Below are positions 17,529-25,594 of a DNA stretch of 64,000 nucleotides, piece after piece (within the stretch, counting starts at the first letter, position 1; each line of letters opens with the position of its first letter). A model generated the notes under the pieces. The model was not told where the DNA came from. It made no database searches and saw only the letters and a program-made list of their open reading frames with translations. The translations under genes and the position numbers were made by a program. Source of the DNA: JAEUHQ01 sp964538915 (GTDB taxonomy: Bacteria > Planctomycetota > UBA1135 > UBA2386). The DNA is taken from positions 1 through 64,000 of the forward strand of contig CAZIFB010000016.1 of NCBI GenBank assembly GCA_964538915.1. Reading direction: 5' to 3'.

Positions 17529-18880
17529 TCGATGACGTAGCACGTCGGCTGCGGGAACGCACTGCCGTTGTCGCCGCCGAGCACGACGACCCGACCGTCC
17601 GGCAGCGCGTGCACCGAGTGCCCCGTACGCGGGCTCGGCAGGCGCGCGGTCCACTGGCTCCACGTCCGCGTCGCCGGATCCCAGGTCTCCAGCCGATCCG
17701 TCGTCAGGTTGCCGGCGCCGACGCCGCCGACCGCGAGCACGCGCCCGTCGATCAGCCGCACGGCCCGCGCGAAGGTGCGGGCGACCGTGGCGCTGCCCGC
17801 TTCCTCGATCACGCCGGTCGTCGTCACGAGGACCTCGGCCGCGGCGATCGGGCTGCCTGCGTCTTCGCCGCCGACGATCAGCACGCCGCCGTCGACCGGC
17901 ACCGCGGTGTGCAGGGTGCGCGGGTGCAGCAACTCCGGGCCGGCAGTGAACGTCTCGGTGGCCGGATCGAAGAACTCCGTCGTCGCGATCACGGTGCCGG
18001 TCGTGACGTCGACGCCGCCCGTGATCCACACGAGCCCCGACGGGAGGGTCGTCGCGGTGTGGCCCGAGCGCACGTGCATCGCTTCGCCGATCGGTGCGCG
18101 GACGCCGGCGATCGGCTCCCAGATCTCGGCGTCGCGGTCCGTGGCGGTTCCTCCCGCGACGAATCCGCCGAGGACCAGCACCCGTTCGCCGGGCAGTTCG
18201 GAGAGGGTCACCGTGTCGCGATTGCACGCGAGGTTGCCGACGATCGACCAGCCGAGCGCCGCGGGGTCCCAGCGTTCGATGCGTGTCGCTTCGAGGAATG
18301 TCGCGCTGTTCGTGACGCCGCCGAGAGCGAGGACACTGCCGTCCGAGAGTGCGATCGTCCCGCATTCGGCGCGACCGCCCGACAGGTCGCCGACGGGCGC
18401 GAACAGCCCGGTCGCCGGATCGAAGACCTCCGCGTTGCGCCAGAACTGCGGGCCCGGCGAGGATCCGCCGACCATCAGGACGCGGCCGTCGGACAGCAGC
18501 GTCGCACCGTGGCGCGTGCGTTCGATCGAACTCGGCGGCAGTTCGGCGACGCGTTCGCGGTAGCGGAAGGGCACGTCGAGCACCTTCGTCTCGGTGCCCG
18601 AAGCGGTCGTCACGGTGAGCGTGTAGCTCTTCGCGACGAGCGTCGGTCCGACGCGGTACGACGAACCGCTCGCGACGGGCCCGACGTCCGGATCGATGCG
18701 CGCCGTGCCGTCCGGGAACGTCGGCAGGAGCAGGACGGAGTCACCCGGCGCGAAGAACGGCGGGTTCGCGGTGAGGGACGTGACGACGATCGGCGGGGAT
18801 CCGCCGCCGCCACCACCACCGCCGCCGCAGGCAGCGAACAGCGCGCAGATCGGAGCCAGGGAGAGAATGGCGTGGCGCAC
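17525..18880 (-). CDS. Kelch-type propeller lipoprotein
   Basis: A 451-residue lipoprotein from a GTG start. The N-terminus has a lipobox LFAAC with Cys18, followed by a run of nine glycines that serves as a flexible tether. After an Ig-like segment (about 30-110), kelch repeats follow with the pattern HGATLLSDGRVLMVGG, IALSDGSVLALGG, ELPGERVLVLGG, TLPSGLVWITGG, AVPVDGGVLIVGG, RLIDGRVLAVGG and ALPDGRVVVLGG. That is seven blades, enough for a closed seven-bladed beta-propeller. It is predicted to be membrane-anchored on the periplasmic side or the surface and probably binds a ligand rather than catalysing. The -10-like TATCCT 7 nt upstream supports GTG 18880. Its 3' end faces the sigma-fusion gene. 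Confidence 0.8.
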   Translation of the reverse strand: MRHAILSLAPICALFAACGGGGGGGGGSPPIVVTSLTANPPFFAPGDSVLLLPTFPDGTARIDPDVGPVASGSSYRVGPTLVAKSYTLTVTTASGTETKVLDVPFRYRERVAELPPSSIERTRHGATLLSDGRVLMVGGSSPGPQFWRNAEVFDPATGLFAPVGDLSGGRAECGTIALSDGSVLALGGVTNSATFLEATRIERWDPAALGWSIVGNLACNRDTVTLSELPGERVLVLGGFVAGGTATDRDAEIWEPIAGVRAPIGEAMHVRSGHTATTLPSGLVWITGGVDVTTGTVIATTEFFDPATETFTAGPELLHPRTLHTAVPVDGGVLIVGGEDAGSPIAAAEVLVTTTGVIEEAGSATVARTFARAVRLIDGRVLAVGGVGAGNLTTDRLETWDPATRTWSQWTARLPSPRTGHSVHALPDGRVVVLGGDNGSAFPQPTCYVID

Positions 18881-18887
18881 GCGCCGA

Positions 18888-18893
18888 AGGATA
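18888..18893 (-). promoter_or_regulatory. Putative -10 box of the kelch lipoprotein gene (leaderless)
   Basis: On the minus strand TATCCT ends 7 nt before the GTG at 18880, so the predicted transcript starts within 1-2 nt of the start codon. No ribosome binding site is present. Confidence 0.4.
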
Positions 18894-18952
18894 GCGACGT
18901 GCGATGGCCGCGGAACCCCGGGGGGCGGCGCGCGAATCCCGGTGCGGCGCCC

Positions 18953-18981
18953 TTGTGCCTGCGCGGCGGGCCTCGCACGAT
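18953..18981 (+). promoter_or_regulatory. Putative promoter of thiG (leaderless)
   Basis: TTGTGC (18953-18958), a 17-bp spacer and CACGAT (18976-18981) place the transcription start at about 18988, next to the GTG at 18989. Both boxes are imperfect. Confidence 0.35.
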
Positions 18982-18988
18982 CGGCGGC

Positions 18989-19777
18989 GTGACGCTCGTC
19001 GACCAACCGCTGATCCTCGGCCCGCACCGTTTCTCGTCGCGACTGTTCCTCGGCACCGGCAAGTACCCGTCGATGGAGTCGATGGTGGAGGCGCTGGCGG
19101 TGTCGGGGACGCAATGCGTGACGGTCGCCGTGCGGCGCCTCCAGATCGGTGTGCCGCAAGGCAAGTCGCTGCTCGACTACCTGCCTCGGGACCGCTACGT
19201 GCTGCTGCCGAACACGGCCGGCTGCTTCGACGCGGAGCACGCGATCCGCACGGCGCGCCTCGGCCGCGAACTCGGCATCGGCGACCTCGTGAAGCTCGAA
19301 GTGCTCGGCGATCCCGACACGCTGCTGCCCGATCCGCTCGGCACGCTCGAAGCCGCGAAGACTCTCGTGAAGGAAGGGTTCGTCGTGCTGTGCTACACGA
19401 GCGACGACCCCGTTCTCGCGAAGCGCCTCGAGGACGCGGGCGTCACCGCGGTGATGCCGGCGGGCGCACCGATCGGCAGCGGCCAGGGCATCCTCAATCC
19501 GAACAACATCCGCATCATCCTCGAACGCGCGAAGGTGCCCGTGATCGTCGACGCGGGCGTCGGTACGGCGAGCGACGTGACCGTCGCGTTCGAACTCGGC
19601 GCGCATGGCGTGCTGCTGAACACCGGCGTCGCTCTCGCGAAGGATCCCGTACGCATGGCGCGCGCGATGAAGGCCGCCGCCGAAGCCGGGCGCGATGCGT
19701 TCCTCGCGGGCCGCATCGGGAAGAAGCTGTACGCGAGTGCATCGTCGCCGACGGCGGGCGTCATCGCCGGCGAGTGA
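18989..19777 (+). CDS. thiG: Thiazole synthase ThiG
   Basis: A 262-residue protein of typical ThiG length. It shows SRLFLGTGKYPS near the N-terminus, the DXP-binding lysine Lys102 in VKLEVLGDPDTLLPD, and the phosphate-binding motifs MPAGAPIGSGQGI and NTGVALAKDP of the (beta/alpha)8 barrel. ThiG condenses 1-deoxy-D-xylulose 5-phosphate, dehydroglycine or iminoglycine, and the thiocarboxylate sulfur of ThiS into the thiazole phosphate of thiamine, in the cytoplasm. The GTG start immediately precedes the conserved LVDQPLILG segment. The CPBP protease gene begins 4 nt after the stop and the carbonic anhydrase-like gene overlaps that one, indicating a three-gene transcript. thiS is 4 kb upstream rather than adjacent. 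Confidence 0.95.
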   Translation: MTLVDQPLILGPHRFSSRLFLGTGKYPSMESMVEALAVSGTQCVTVAVRRLQIGVPQGKSLLDYLPRDRYVLLPNTAGCFDAEHAIRTARLGRELGIGDLVKLEVLGDPDTLLPDPLGTLEAAKTLVKEGFVVLCYTSDDPVLAKRLEDAGVTAVMPAGAPIGSGQGILNPNNIRIILERAKVPVIVDAGVGTASDVTVAFELGAHGVLLNTGVALAKDPVRMARAMKAAAEAGRDAFLAGRIGKKLYASASSPTAGVIAGE

Positions 19778-19781
19778 CGCG

Positions 19782-20438
19782 ATGCCGCCGGACCCGACGT
19801 CCGTTGCTGCTGCGCCGGTCGGCGGCGACCGCGCGCCGATCGTGCAACTGCCCGTCGTGCTCGCGGCGAGCTGGCTCGGCTTCGCGTTCGGTCTCGAAGG
19901 AGGCGTTCTCGCCGTCGTCGCGTGCGCGGCGCTCTGGCCGCCGCGGGTGCCGTGGCGGCCGGTGGCGGCGAGGCGCGTGCTGCTCGGCTACGTGCCGTTC
20001 GCCGTCGCCTGGCTCGTGTTCGTCGTGGCGTACCTGCGCATCGCCCACGCGTGCGGCTTCGTGATCCCGCCGCAGCCGATGCTAGAAACGATGGCGAAGC
20101 AGGGCACGGCGATGCCGGGGTTCGTGCTCGCGGTGTTCGGGATCGTCGCGATCGCGCCGGTGGTGGAGGAAGTGCTGTTTCGCGGCTACCTGTTCACCGC
20201 CCTCGATGTCGTCCTGCCGCGGTGGGCGACGCAGGTCGCGACGGCGGCCGTGTTCGGCCTCTTGCACGGGCCAGGGTACGCGCTTCCGATCGGCGTGCTG
20301 TCGCTCTACTTCGGGTGGCAGCGCGCGAAGAACGGCTCTCTCCTGCCGTCGATCCTGGCCCACGCGGTGCACAACGGGCTCACCGTCGCGGTGACCGTGC
20401 TGTGGCCGGGTCACCTCGAGCTCCTCTACCCCCGATGA
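19782..20438 (+). CDS. CPBP-family intramembrane metalloprotease
   Basis: A 218-residue membrane protein with about five to six hydrophobic helices. The CPBP/Rce1 motifs appear in order: APVVEEVLFRGYL (Glu-Glu-x-x-x-Arg), a later FGLLHG with His, and ILAHAVHNG (HxxxN). These residues form the metal-dependent intramembrane active site of Abi/CaaX-type proteases. It begins 4 nt after thiG and ends in an ATGA overlap with the following gene, so translation is probably coupled. The physiological substrate is unknown; in bacteria, members have been linked to bacteriocin immunity and membrane-protein processing. It could in principle process a membrane sigma factor, but the location alone does not show that. 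Confidence 0.85.
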   Translation: MPPDPTSVAAAPVGGDRAPIVQLPVVLAASWLGFAFGLEGGVLAVVACAALWPPRVPWRPVAARRVLLGYVPFAVAWLVFVVAYLRIAHACGFVIPPQPMLETMAKQGTAMPGFVLAVFGIVAIAPVVEEVLFRGYLFTALDVVLPRWATQVATAAVFGLLHGPGYALPIGVLSLYFGWQRAKNGSLLPSILAHAVHNGLTVAVTVLWPGHLELLYPR

Positions 20439-20995
20439 ACCCCTCGCAGTACCCGCCGAAGGATCCCGCCGCGCGCCAGTTCCTCGTCCACCCCGACATG
20501 GTCGGCCGCCTCCGGCGCCGCGGGGACGCGATGGTCGCCGACAATGCCACGGTCGTCGGCGACGTTCGCCTCGGCAAGGACGTCGGCATCTGGTTCGGTG
20601 TGACGATCCGCGGCGACGACAGCTGGATCGAGATCGGCTGTGACACGAACGTGCAGGACAACACGTGTGTGCACGTCGACATCGACGCGCCGCTGCGCAT
20701 CGGCCGCGGAGTGACGATCGGCCACGGCGTGATCCTGCACGGCGTCGAGATCGGCGACTACGCGCTGATCGGCATGGGCAGCATCGTTCTCGGTGGCGCG
20801 CGCATCGGCGAGTACTCGCTCATCGGGGCGGGAGCGCTGATCAAGGAGGGCGCCGTGATCCCGCCGCGTTCGGTGGTGCTGGGCATGCCCGGCAAGATCG
20901 TTCGCCAGGTCACGGACGACGAGATGGAGGGCATGCGCTGGCGTGCGCACCACTACGTCGAGCGCGCACGGACCTATCTCGCGCCGGGCAGCTGA
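20435..20995 (+). CDS. Gamma carbonic anhydrase-like / left-handed beta-helix hexapeptide protein
   Basis: A 186-residue hexapeptide-repeat protein of the gamma carbonic anhydrase (YrdA/PaaY) group. Imperfect [LIV]G-x-x-x-x turns run from about 45 to 160. The three zinc histidines of the Cam family are matched by His80 (TCVHVD), His97 (IGHGV) and His102 (ILHG). A C-terminal helix follows, as in trimeric members. Many relatives bind metal but are weak or inactive as carbonic anhydrases, so activity is uncertain. The ATG overlaps the CPBP stop codon by 4 nt, so the gene is the third in a thiG-led unit. Confidence 0.85.
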   Translation: MNPSQYPPKDPAARQFLVHPDMVGRLRRRGDAMVADNATVVGDVRLGKDVGIWFGVTIRGDDSWIEIGCDTNVQDNTCVHVDIDAPLRIGRGVTIGHGVILHGVEIGDYALIGMGSIVLGGARIGEYSLIGAGALIKEGAVIPPRSVVLGMPGKIVRQVTDDEMEGMRWRAHHYVERARTYLAPGS

Positions 20996-21113
20996 AGATC
21001 CGTTGCCATCGTCCGCATCGCGGAGCGGCGGAGGATCCCGTCGCGAGATTGCGGCGCAGCGCGTCCACGGTCCTGATGTGCTACTCTTCGGAGCGTTGTC
21101 GCACTCCTCCTCG

Positions 21114-23408
21114 ATGAACAATCCCCGCATTGCCGTTCCCCTCGTTCTCGCCGTGGTCGCCGCCGGTTGTGCGCGCCATGAAGGCGACATCGCCAGCTTG
21201 ACGATCGGTTCGCTGCCGCGCTTCGAGACGCGCACCGAGTACACGCCGGGGACGCTGCGGCTCTCGGACTACCACGTGGCGGACTTCGACGGGGACGGCG
21301 AACTCGACATGGCGGTGATCAGCCTGTCCGGCGAGTTCCGCGTGCTGCTCGGCAACGGCACCGACTTCGTCGTGACGCAGGAAGCCCAGATCGGCGACAG
21401 CCCGATCTGGATCGCCGGCGGCGACTTCGATCACGACGGCGACGAGGACCTCGTCGTGGTGCGCGGCATGGCGATGGCAGCCGACCTCTGGTTCAACAAC
21501 GGCGGCGCGTCGTTCGCGAAGGTCGGCGAACTGCCGCTGCCCGCGATCGCGTCGCTGTCGGCCGTCGTGGGGGACCTCGACCAGGACGGCAATCTCGACG
21601 TCATCGTGTCCGCGCCCGTGGCGCCGCAGATCCGCATCTTCTACGGCGACGGCTCGGGCGCCTTCCCCGTCACCCAGGACCTGTCGCTGCCCGGCGGTGG
21701 TCAGCCCTACACGGTCCAGATCGGCGACGTCACGCGCGACGGCCTGCCGGACCTGATCGCTTCGGACAACATCCTGTCGCGTGTCGTGGTGTTCCCTGGC
21801 GCGCAGAGCGGCTACGGCTTCGGCAACTACGCGTGCGAGCTGCTGGTGCCCGGCTTCCCGGTCGCGACCTCGGTCGGCGACCTGAGCGGCGACGGACTGC
21901 CGGACATCGCGGTGTCGTGCTTCCTCGGGAAGCGCTTCACGGTGATCACGGACATCCTCCCGCCGATCGGCCAGAAGGCGCAGCTCGGCGGCGACGGCAC
22001 CGACGGTGTCTCTGTGGTGCTCGAGCAGTGCCCGTACGACTCGTTCGACGTCAACATGCCCGATCGGCCGACGATCTCGACCATCGCGGACGTGACCGGT
22101 GACGGCCGCCCCGACCTCATCGCATGCCTCGCGTTCCGCGCGAGCGTCGTGGTCGCACCGCAGCTCGCGGGCGGCGGCGTCAGCGACGACGACTCGACGA
22201 AGCGCTTCTACGACGCGGTCGAGGATCCCCTGCGCCCCGTGGTCGCCGACTTCGACCACAACGGCCAGAACGACCTCCTCGTCCTCGCCGGCGGCGGTTC
22301 GCGCATCCATCTGTGGCGCTCGAACAGCGCCGGTCGCCTGCTCGGCGCGCGTAACTTCGACTCGGGGCTGCCGGGTGCATCGTGGATGGTCGGCGGCGAC
22401 TTCGACGGCGACGGCGATCGCGAAGTGATCGTCGGCAGCGACCTGAACACGCAGGTGAGCGTGCTCGGCGCCGACGATCCGGCGGCGGCGACGATGAAGC
22501 TCGAAGCGACGATCGACATCGGTGCGCCGGTCGCGCAGATCGAAGCCGGCGATCTCGACCTCGACGGCCGCCCCGACCTCGTCGTCAGCACGATGGGCGG
22601 ACTGCGCGTGCTGCGCAACGTCTCGACCGGCAGCGGCTACGCGTTCGTCACGCCGGCGGGCACGCCGACGATCCTCGGTACCGCGACGTCGCCCTTCGGC
22701 GCGACCATCGGGGACTTCGACCGCGACGGCAACCGCGACATCGCGGTGTGCGACTCGGCCGGTGGCGGGCTGCACATCTTCCGCGGCACGAACACGCCGT
22801 TCGTGTTCCTGCCGGAGATCGTGATCCCGCTCGGCGGCAATCCGGTGGACGTCGTCGCTGCCGACTTCACGGGTGATCGTCTCGTCGACCTCGCGGTGTC
22901 GCGCGAAGGCCTCGCCGACATCGTCATCCTGCGCAACACGACGCCGACGAGCGGCCTCGGGCCGACCGATCCGGGCTTCGAGAACTTCCTGTCGGTCCCC
23001 GTCGGCCAGTCGCCGCTCTACCTCATCACGTCGGACTTCAACCTCGACGGGCGCGCCGACATCGTCGTCAGCAACGCAGCCTCCGCTTCGGTGACGGTGC
23101 TCTACGGCCAGGCCAGCGGCTTCACCGGCCAGTCGTTCCCGGCGGGCGCGGGCCCGACGGCTCTCCTCGCGGAGGATCTGACGAACGACGGCCTGCCGGA
23201 CATCCTCGTCGCCTCCCTCGTGAGCGGCGACTTCCGCGTGATGGTGGGCGACGGCAAGGGCGGGTTCCCGCTGCTGCCGGTGTTCCCCGGCACGTGGGGC
23301 GCTTCGAATGCGGTGCTTCAGGACATGACGAAGGACGGCCTGCCGGACCTGCTCATCTCGAGCCTGATCACCGAGCGCGTCTCGCTCGTCCGCAACATCC
23401 GCGACTGA
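21114..23408 (+). CDS. FG-GAP/VCBS repeat lipoprotein with 14 calcium-loop motifs
   Basis: A 764-residue protein with a lipoprotein signal (lipobox VAAGC, Cys19). It carries about fourteen copies of the DxDxDGxxD-type FG-GAP loop, such as ADFDGDGELDMAVI, GDFDHDGDEDLVVV, GDLDQDGNLDVIVS, GDFDRDGNRDIAVC, EDLTNDGLPDILVA and QDMTKDGLPDLLIS. Such repeats form integrin-alpha-like propellers that bind calcium. Fourteen repeats would make two seven-bladed propellers. It is predicted to be lipid-anchored and to mediate binding or adhesion. A TACTCT -10-like box lies at 21082-21087, giving a leader of about 25 nt. No enzymatic domain is present. The nucleotidyltransferase gene follows 17 nt later. Confidence 0.8.
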   Translation: MNNPRIAVPLVLAVVAAGCARHEGDIASLTIGSLPRFETRTEYTPGTLRLSDYHVADFDGDGELDMAVISLSGEFRVLLGNGTDFVVTQEAQIGDSPIWIAGGDFDHDGDEDLVVVRGMAMAADLWFNNGGASFAKVGELPLPAIASLSAVVGDLDQDGNLDVIVSAPVAPQIRIFYGDGSGAFPVTQDLSLPGGGQPYTVQIGDVTRDGLPDLIASDNILSRVVVFPGAQSGYGFGNYACELLVPGFPVATSVGDLSGDGLPDIAVSCFLGKRFTVITDILPPIGQKAQLGGDGTDGVSVVLEQCPYDSFDVNMPDRPTISTIADVTGDGRPDLIACLAFRASVVVAPQLAGGGVSDDDSTKRFYDAVEDPLRPVVADFDHNGQNDLLVLAGGGSRIHLWRSNSAGRLLGARNFDSGLPGASWMVGGDFDGDGDREVIVGSDLNTQVSVLGADDPAAATMKLEATIDIGAPVAQIEAGDLDLDGRPDLVVSTMGGLRVLRNVSTGSGYAFVTPAGTPTILGTATSPFGATIGDFDRDGNRDIAVCDSAGGGLHIFRGTNTPFVFLPEIVIPLGGNPVDVVAADFTGDRLVDLAVSREGLADIVILRNTTPTSGLGPTDPGFENFLSVPVGQSPLYLITSDFNLDGRADIVVSNAASASVTVLYGQASGFTGQSFPAGAGPTALLAEDLTNDGLPDILVASLVSGDFRVMVGDGKGGFPLLPVFPGTWGASNAVLQDMTKDGLPDLLISSLITERVSLVRNIRD

Positions 23409-23425
23409 ACGAACGGGATCGCCGC

Positions 23426-24379
23426 GTGTCCAACGACCTGATGGGGGTGATCCTCGCCGCGGGCAAGGGCACGCGGATGCGGCCGTTCTCCGAGCACTGG
23501 CCGAAGCCGATCCTGCCCGTCCTGGGCAAGCCTCTGATGGCCTACCAGCTCGAGATGATGGCGGGCCTCGGCATCCGCCGCGTCGTCGTCGTCATCGGCC
23601 ACCTCGGGCACGAGGTCGTGCGCGCCCTCGGCGACGGCAGCCAGTGGGGCGTCAAGATCGACTACGTCGAGCAGGAGGAGATGCTCGGCATCGCGCACGC
23701 GGTGTCGCGTCTCGAGTCGCACGTCGACAAGCCGTTCTTCCTGTTCCTCGGCGACATCTACTTCGACACCGAGAACCTCGCGTCGATGGTTCGCCGCTTC
23801 TGCGACGGGCGCGGCATCGGCGGTGTGCTCGCGTGCAAGCGCGAGCCGAACCTCGAGGCGATCAAGCGCAACTTCGTGGTGCTCGTCGGTCCGGACGGCT
23901 TCGTGCACCGCGTGATCGAGAAACCGCGCCACCCGCGCACCGACCTCAAGGGCTGCGGCATCTACCTGTTCGACCTGTCGTTCTTCGACGCCGTGCGCCG
24001 CACGCCGCGCACCGCGATGCGCAACGAGTACGAGATCACCGACTCGATCCAGATCTTCCTCGACGACGGCTACAAGGTCGAAGCGGCGGAAGTCGTGAAG
24101 GCCGACATGAACGTCAGCTACCCGGCCGACCTGCTCGAACTCAACCTGCTGCTGCTCGGCAAGAGCGGCAGGACCGAGTTCCGCGCGCCCGACCTGAAGC
24201 TCGGCAAGTCCGCGTCGCTCGAGCGCTGCGTCGCGATGGCGGGCGCGGAGGTCGGCGAGGGTGCGAAGCTGACCGAGTGCCTGCTGTTCCCCGGTGCTCG
24301 CGTGCCGGCAGGACGCGTGCGGCGCCGTTCGATCTTCACCGCCGACGCGGAGATCCGCTGCAGCGGCGAAGAAGTCTGA
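23426..24379 (+). CDS. Sugar-phosphate nucleotidyltransferase
   Basis: A 317-residue NTP_transferase protein. The signature LAAGKGTRMRP followed by WPKPILPVLGKP lies within the first 35 residues and binds the nucleotide; the acidic LFLGDIYFD segment carries the metal-binding Asp. The second half contains CGIYLFDLSFFD and, after about 240, short hexapeptide-like segments (KSASLERCVAMAGAEVGEGAKLTECLLFPGA), a truncated left-handed beta-helix. The enzyme should transfer NMP from NTP to a sugar 1-phosphate to supply an activated sugar for cell-surface glycans. The exact sugar is not evident. GTG 23426 was chosen; ATG 23441, opening MGVILAAG, is possible. It may be co-transcribed with the FG-GAP gene. 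Confidence 0.8.
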   Translation: MSNDLMGVILAAGKGTRMRPFSEHWPKPILPVLGKPLMAYQLEMMAGLGIRRVVVVIGHLGHEVVRALGDGSQWGVKIDYVEQEEMLGIAHAVSRLESHVDKPFFLFLGDIYFDTENLASMVRRFCDGRGIGGVLACKREPNLEAIKRNFVVLVGPDGFVHRVIEKPRHPRTDLKGCGIYLFDLSFFDAVRRTPRTAMRNEYEITDSIQIFLDDGYKVEAAEVVKADMNVSYPADLLELNLLLLGKSGRTEFRAPDLKLGKSASLERCVAMAGAEVGEGAKLTECLLFPGARVPAGRVRRRSIFTADAEIRCSGEEV

Positions 24380-24389
24380 GCGCAGGGCA

Positions 24390-24421
24390 TTGACAGTCCC
24401 GGGGGGGGGGGGGGGTAGAGA
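24390..24421 (+). promoter_or_regulatory. Perfect -35 box followed by a poly-G spacer
   Basis: TTGACA (24390-24395) is a consensus -35. A run of 15 G (24401-24415) fills most of the spacer, followed by TAGAGA (24416-24421) as a weak -10. The spacing of 20 bp is longer than optimal; losing 3 G would give 17. A slippage-controlled promoter is inference. Confidence 0.4.
24401..24415 (+). repeat. 15-nt homopolymeric G tract
   Basis: Fifteen consecutive G residues lie upstream of an orphan gene. A homopolymer this long is prone to slippage during replication and to sequencing length error, so the exact count should be treated with caution. Confidence 0.9.
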
Positions 24422-24436
24422 GACTGCCAGCCCACC

Positions 24437-24443
24437 AAGGAGG
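24437..24443 (+). promoter_or_regulatory. Full-length Shine-Dalgarno site
   Basis: AAGGAGG ends 4 nt before the ATG at 24448 and fixes that start. It is one of the strongest ribosome sites in the window. Confidence 0.7.
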
Positions 24444-24447
24444 TTCC

Positions 24448-24864
24448 ATGGAGAAGGTAGCTACTCTTGCGTTGTCGTTTCCCTTGCTTTTGTCGTTGTC
24501 TGCGGCGGATCCGACTCCCGCAACCAGCATCTGCATCCTGACTGGCCCTGATATCCAGAATGCATCGGGCGGGCCTGTCATCACCGACTTGGGGACAGGC
24601 CTACCGGGGGATAGCGGATTGGGCTGTAACCCTTGCACCGTGAAGGGCTTCTACGTCTCTGTCGCCTGGCAACAGGATGGATTTGGTACCATCCAGGGGC
24701 TTGGCATGGTCTCCGCCGAGCGCCGCGACAGGGGCGAGACGGGCTTCTATGCACAGGGCAAAGACCATCCCCTCGATTGCGGCAGTGAGGCTGTTCTGGA
24801 AGTCGAACAAGGCGGTTATTCCTCCTATGCCGTATGGACATGCAGCACGTGCTTCTACGACTGA
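24448..24864 (+). CDS. Small secreted cysteine-rich orphan protein
   Basis: A 138-residue protein with a signal peptide (about residues 1-20, ending LSLSAADP). The mature region has seven cysteines, including CNPC and CSTC pairs, consistent with disulfide bonding after export. No family is recognised. The codon pattern differs from that of its neighbours, with many A/T-ending codons (for example gttgtcgtttcccttgct). This hints at recent acquisition or low expression. It is preceded by a very strong Shine-Dalgarno site and by a TTGACA/poly-G promoter-like region. The next gene begins 9 nt after its stop and is probably in the same transcript. Confidence 0.6.
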   Translation: MEKVATLALSFPLLLSLSAADPTPATSICILTGPDIQNASGGPVITDLGTGLPGDSGLGCNPCTVKGFYVSVAWQQDGFGTIQGLGMVSAERRDRGETGFYAQGKDHPLDCGSEAVLEVEQGGYSSYAVWTCSTCFYD

Positions 24865-24873
24865 TACCCGAAC

Positions 24874-25512
24874 ATGCGTAAGAGAGCCTTCATCGTCTTG
24901 GCTGGGTTCGTCTCCGGCCTGGCTGTGATTGCCTGGTGTGCACTTCCAAGGACTGAGCCGCAGCCAGGGACCTTCCCGAATCCGGGGGCGGCGGCGATCG
25001 AGTCCCCGGCCCAGGTGGTTGGCGGCGACCGGCCATCGCGCGAACGTGAGGGCGAATCGTCGGATGCCATGCCGGTGGAATTGCCCACGAGTTCTCCCGA
25101 AGGATCGCCAGAGGAGTCCGGACCAGCATCGTTCCCTGGCGACTATCACGGTCCGCGGGACGCGAACCTCTTCGAAGTGTATTCGGTGTACAAGCTCGCT
25201 ATGGAGACGGCCGCGCGACGCCTCGCGGACCCGAGCCTGCGAGGTCTGGAACTGGCGTCCGTCAAGGACGCATTCCTTCGGCACTCGGCCTACATCACGT
25301 TGATTCAGCAACAGCGATTTCACCTCTATTTCCATGGCCGACGGACGCCTGACCAACGCGTGCCTGTCAACACCAAGGATGTCGTCTATCATTCGACGGG
25401 TATGGGGGACATGCAGGTGACGTTCGAACTGCGTCGCTCCGAGTTTCCCGACATGTTCGAGGCCTTGGATGAGTTGACAAAGCGATTTCAGATGGGCGGC
25501 GCTGCGCGTTAG
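24874..25512 (+). CDS. Hypothetical membrane-anchored or exported protein
   Basis: A 212-residue protein of unknown family. Residues ~5-23 form a hydrophobic signal or anchor helix (FIVLAGFVSGLAVIAW). A low-complexity Pro/Ser/Glu-rich stretch (about 28-88) resembles a flexible linker, and a C-terminal mixed domain (about 90-205) contains NLFEVYSVYKLAMETAARR and a terminal amphipathic helix. It follows the Cys-rich gene by 9 nt and shares its lower-GC composition, so the pair may have been acquired together. No ribosome binding site is evident, which suggests translational coupling. No catalytic motif is seen. Confidence 0.55.
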   Translation: MRKRAFIVLAGFVSGLAVIAWCALPRTEPQPGTFPNPGAAAIESPAQVVGGDRPSREREGESSDAMPVELPTSSPEGSPEESGPASFPGDYHGPRDANLFEVYSVYKLAMETAARRLADPSLRGLELASVKDAFLRHSAYITLIQQQRFHLYFHGRRTPDQRVPVNTKDVVYHSTGMGDMQVTFELRRSEFPDMFEALDELTKRFQMGGAAR

Positions 25513-25582
25513 TGCTGCGAGCTCAGTCGGGTGGTGCGTCTCTGCTGCGCGGATCGGCCTGCCTGCTGTCTCTTCGGCTGCT

Positions 25583-25588
25583 TAGCAT
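25583..25588 (+). promoter_or_regulatory. Putative -10 box of the amidohydrolase gene (leaderless)
   Basis: TAGCAT ends 6 nt before the ATG at 25595, so the expected transcription start coincides with the start codon. No -35 or Shine-Dalgarno site is visible. Confidence 0.4.
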
Positions 25589-25594
25589 GACGGC

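Noticed and set aside
14976..18365. A >1100-codon minus-strand frame opposite the sigma fusion
   Set aside because: Low-complexity Arg/Asp-rich product overlapping recognisable sigma regions on the plus strand and running into the kelch gene in a different frame.
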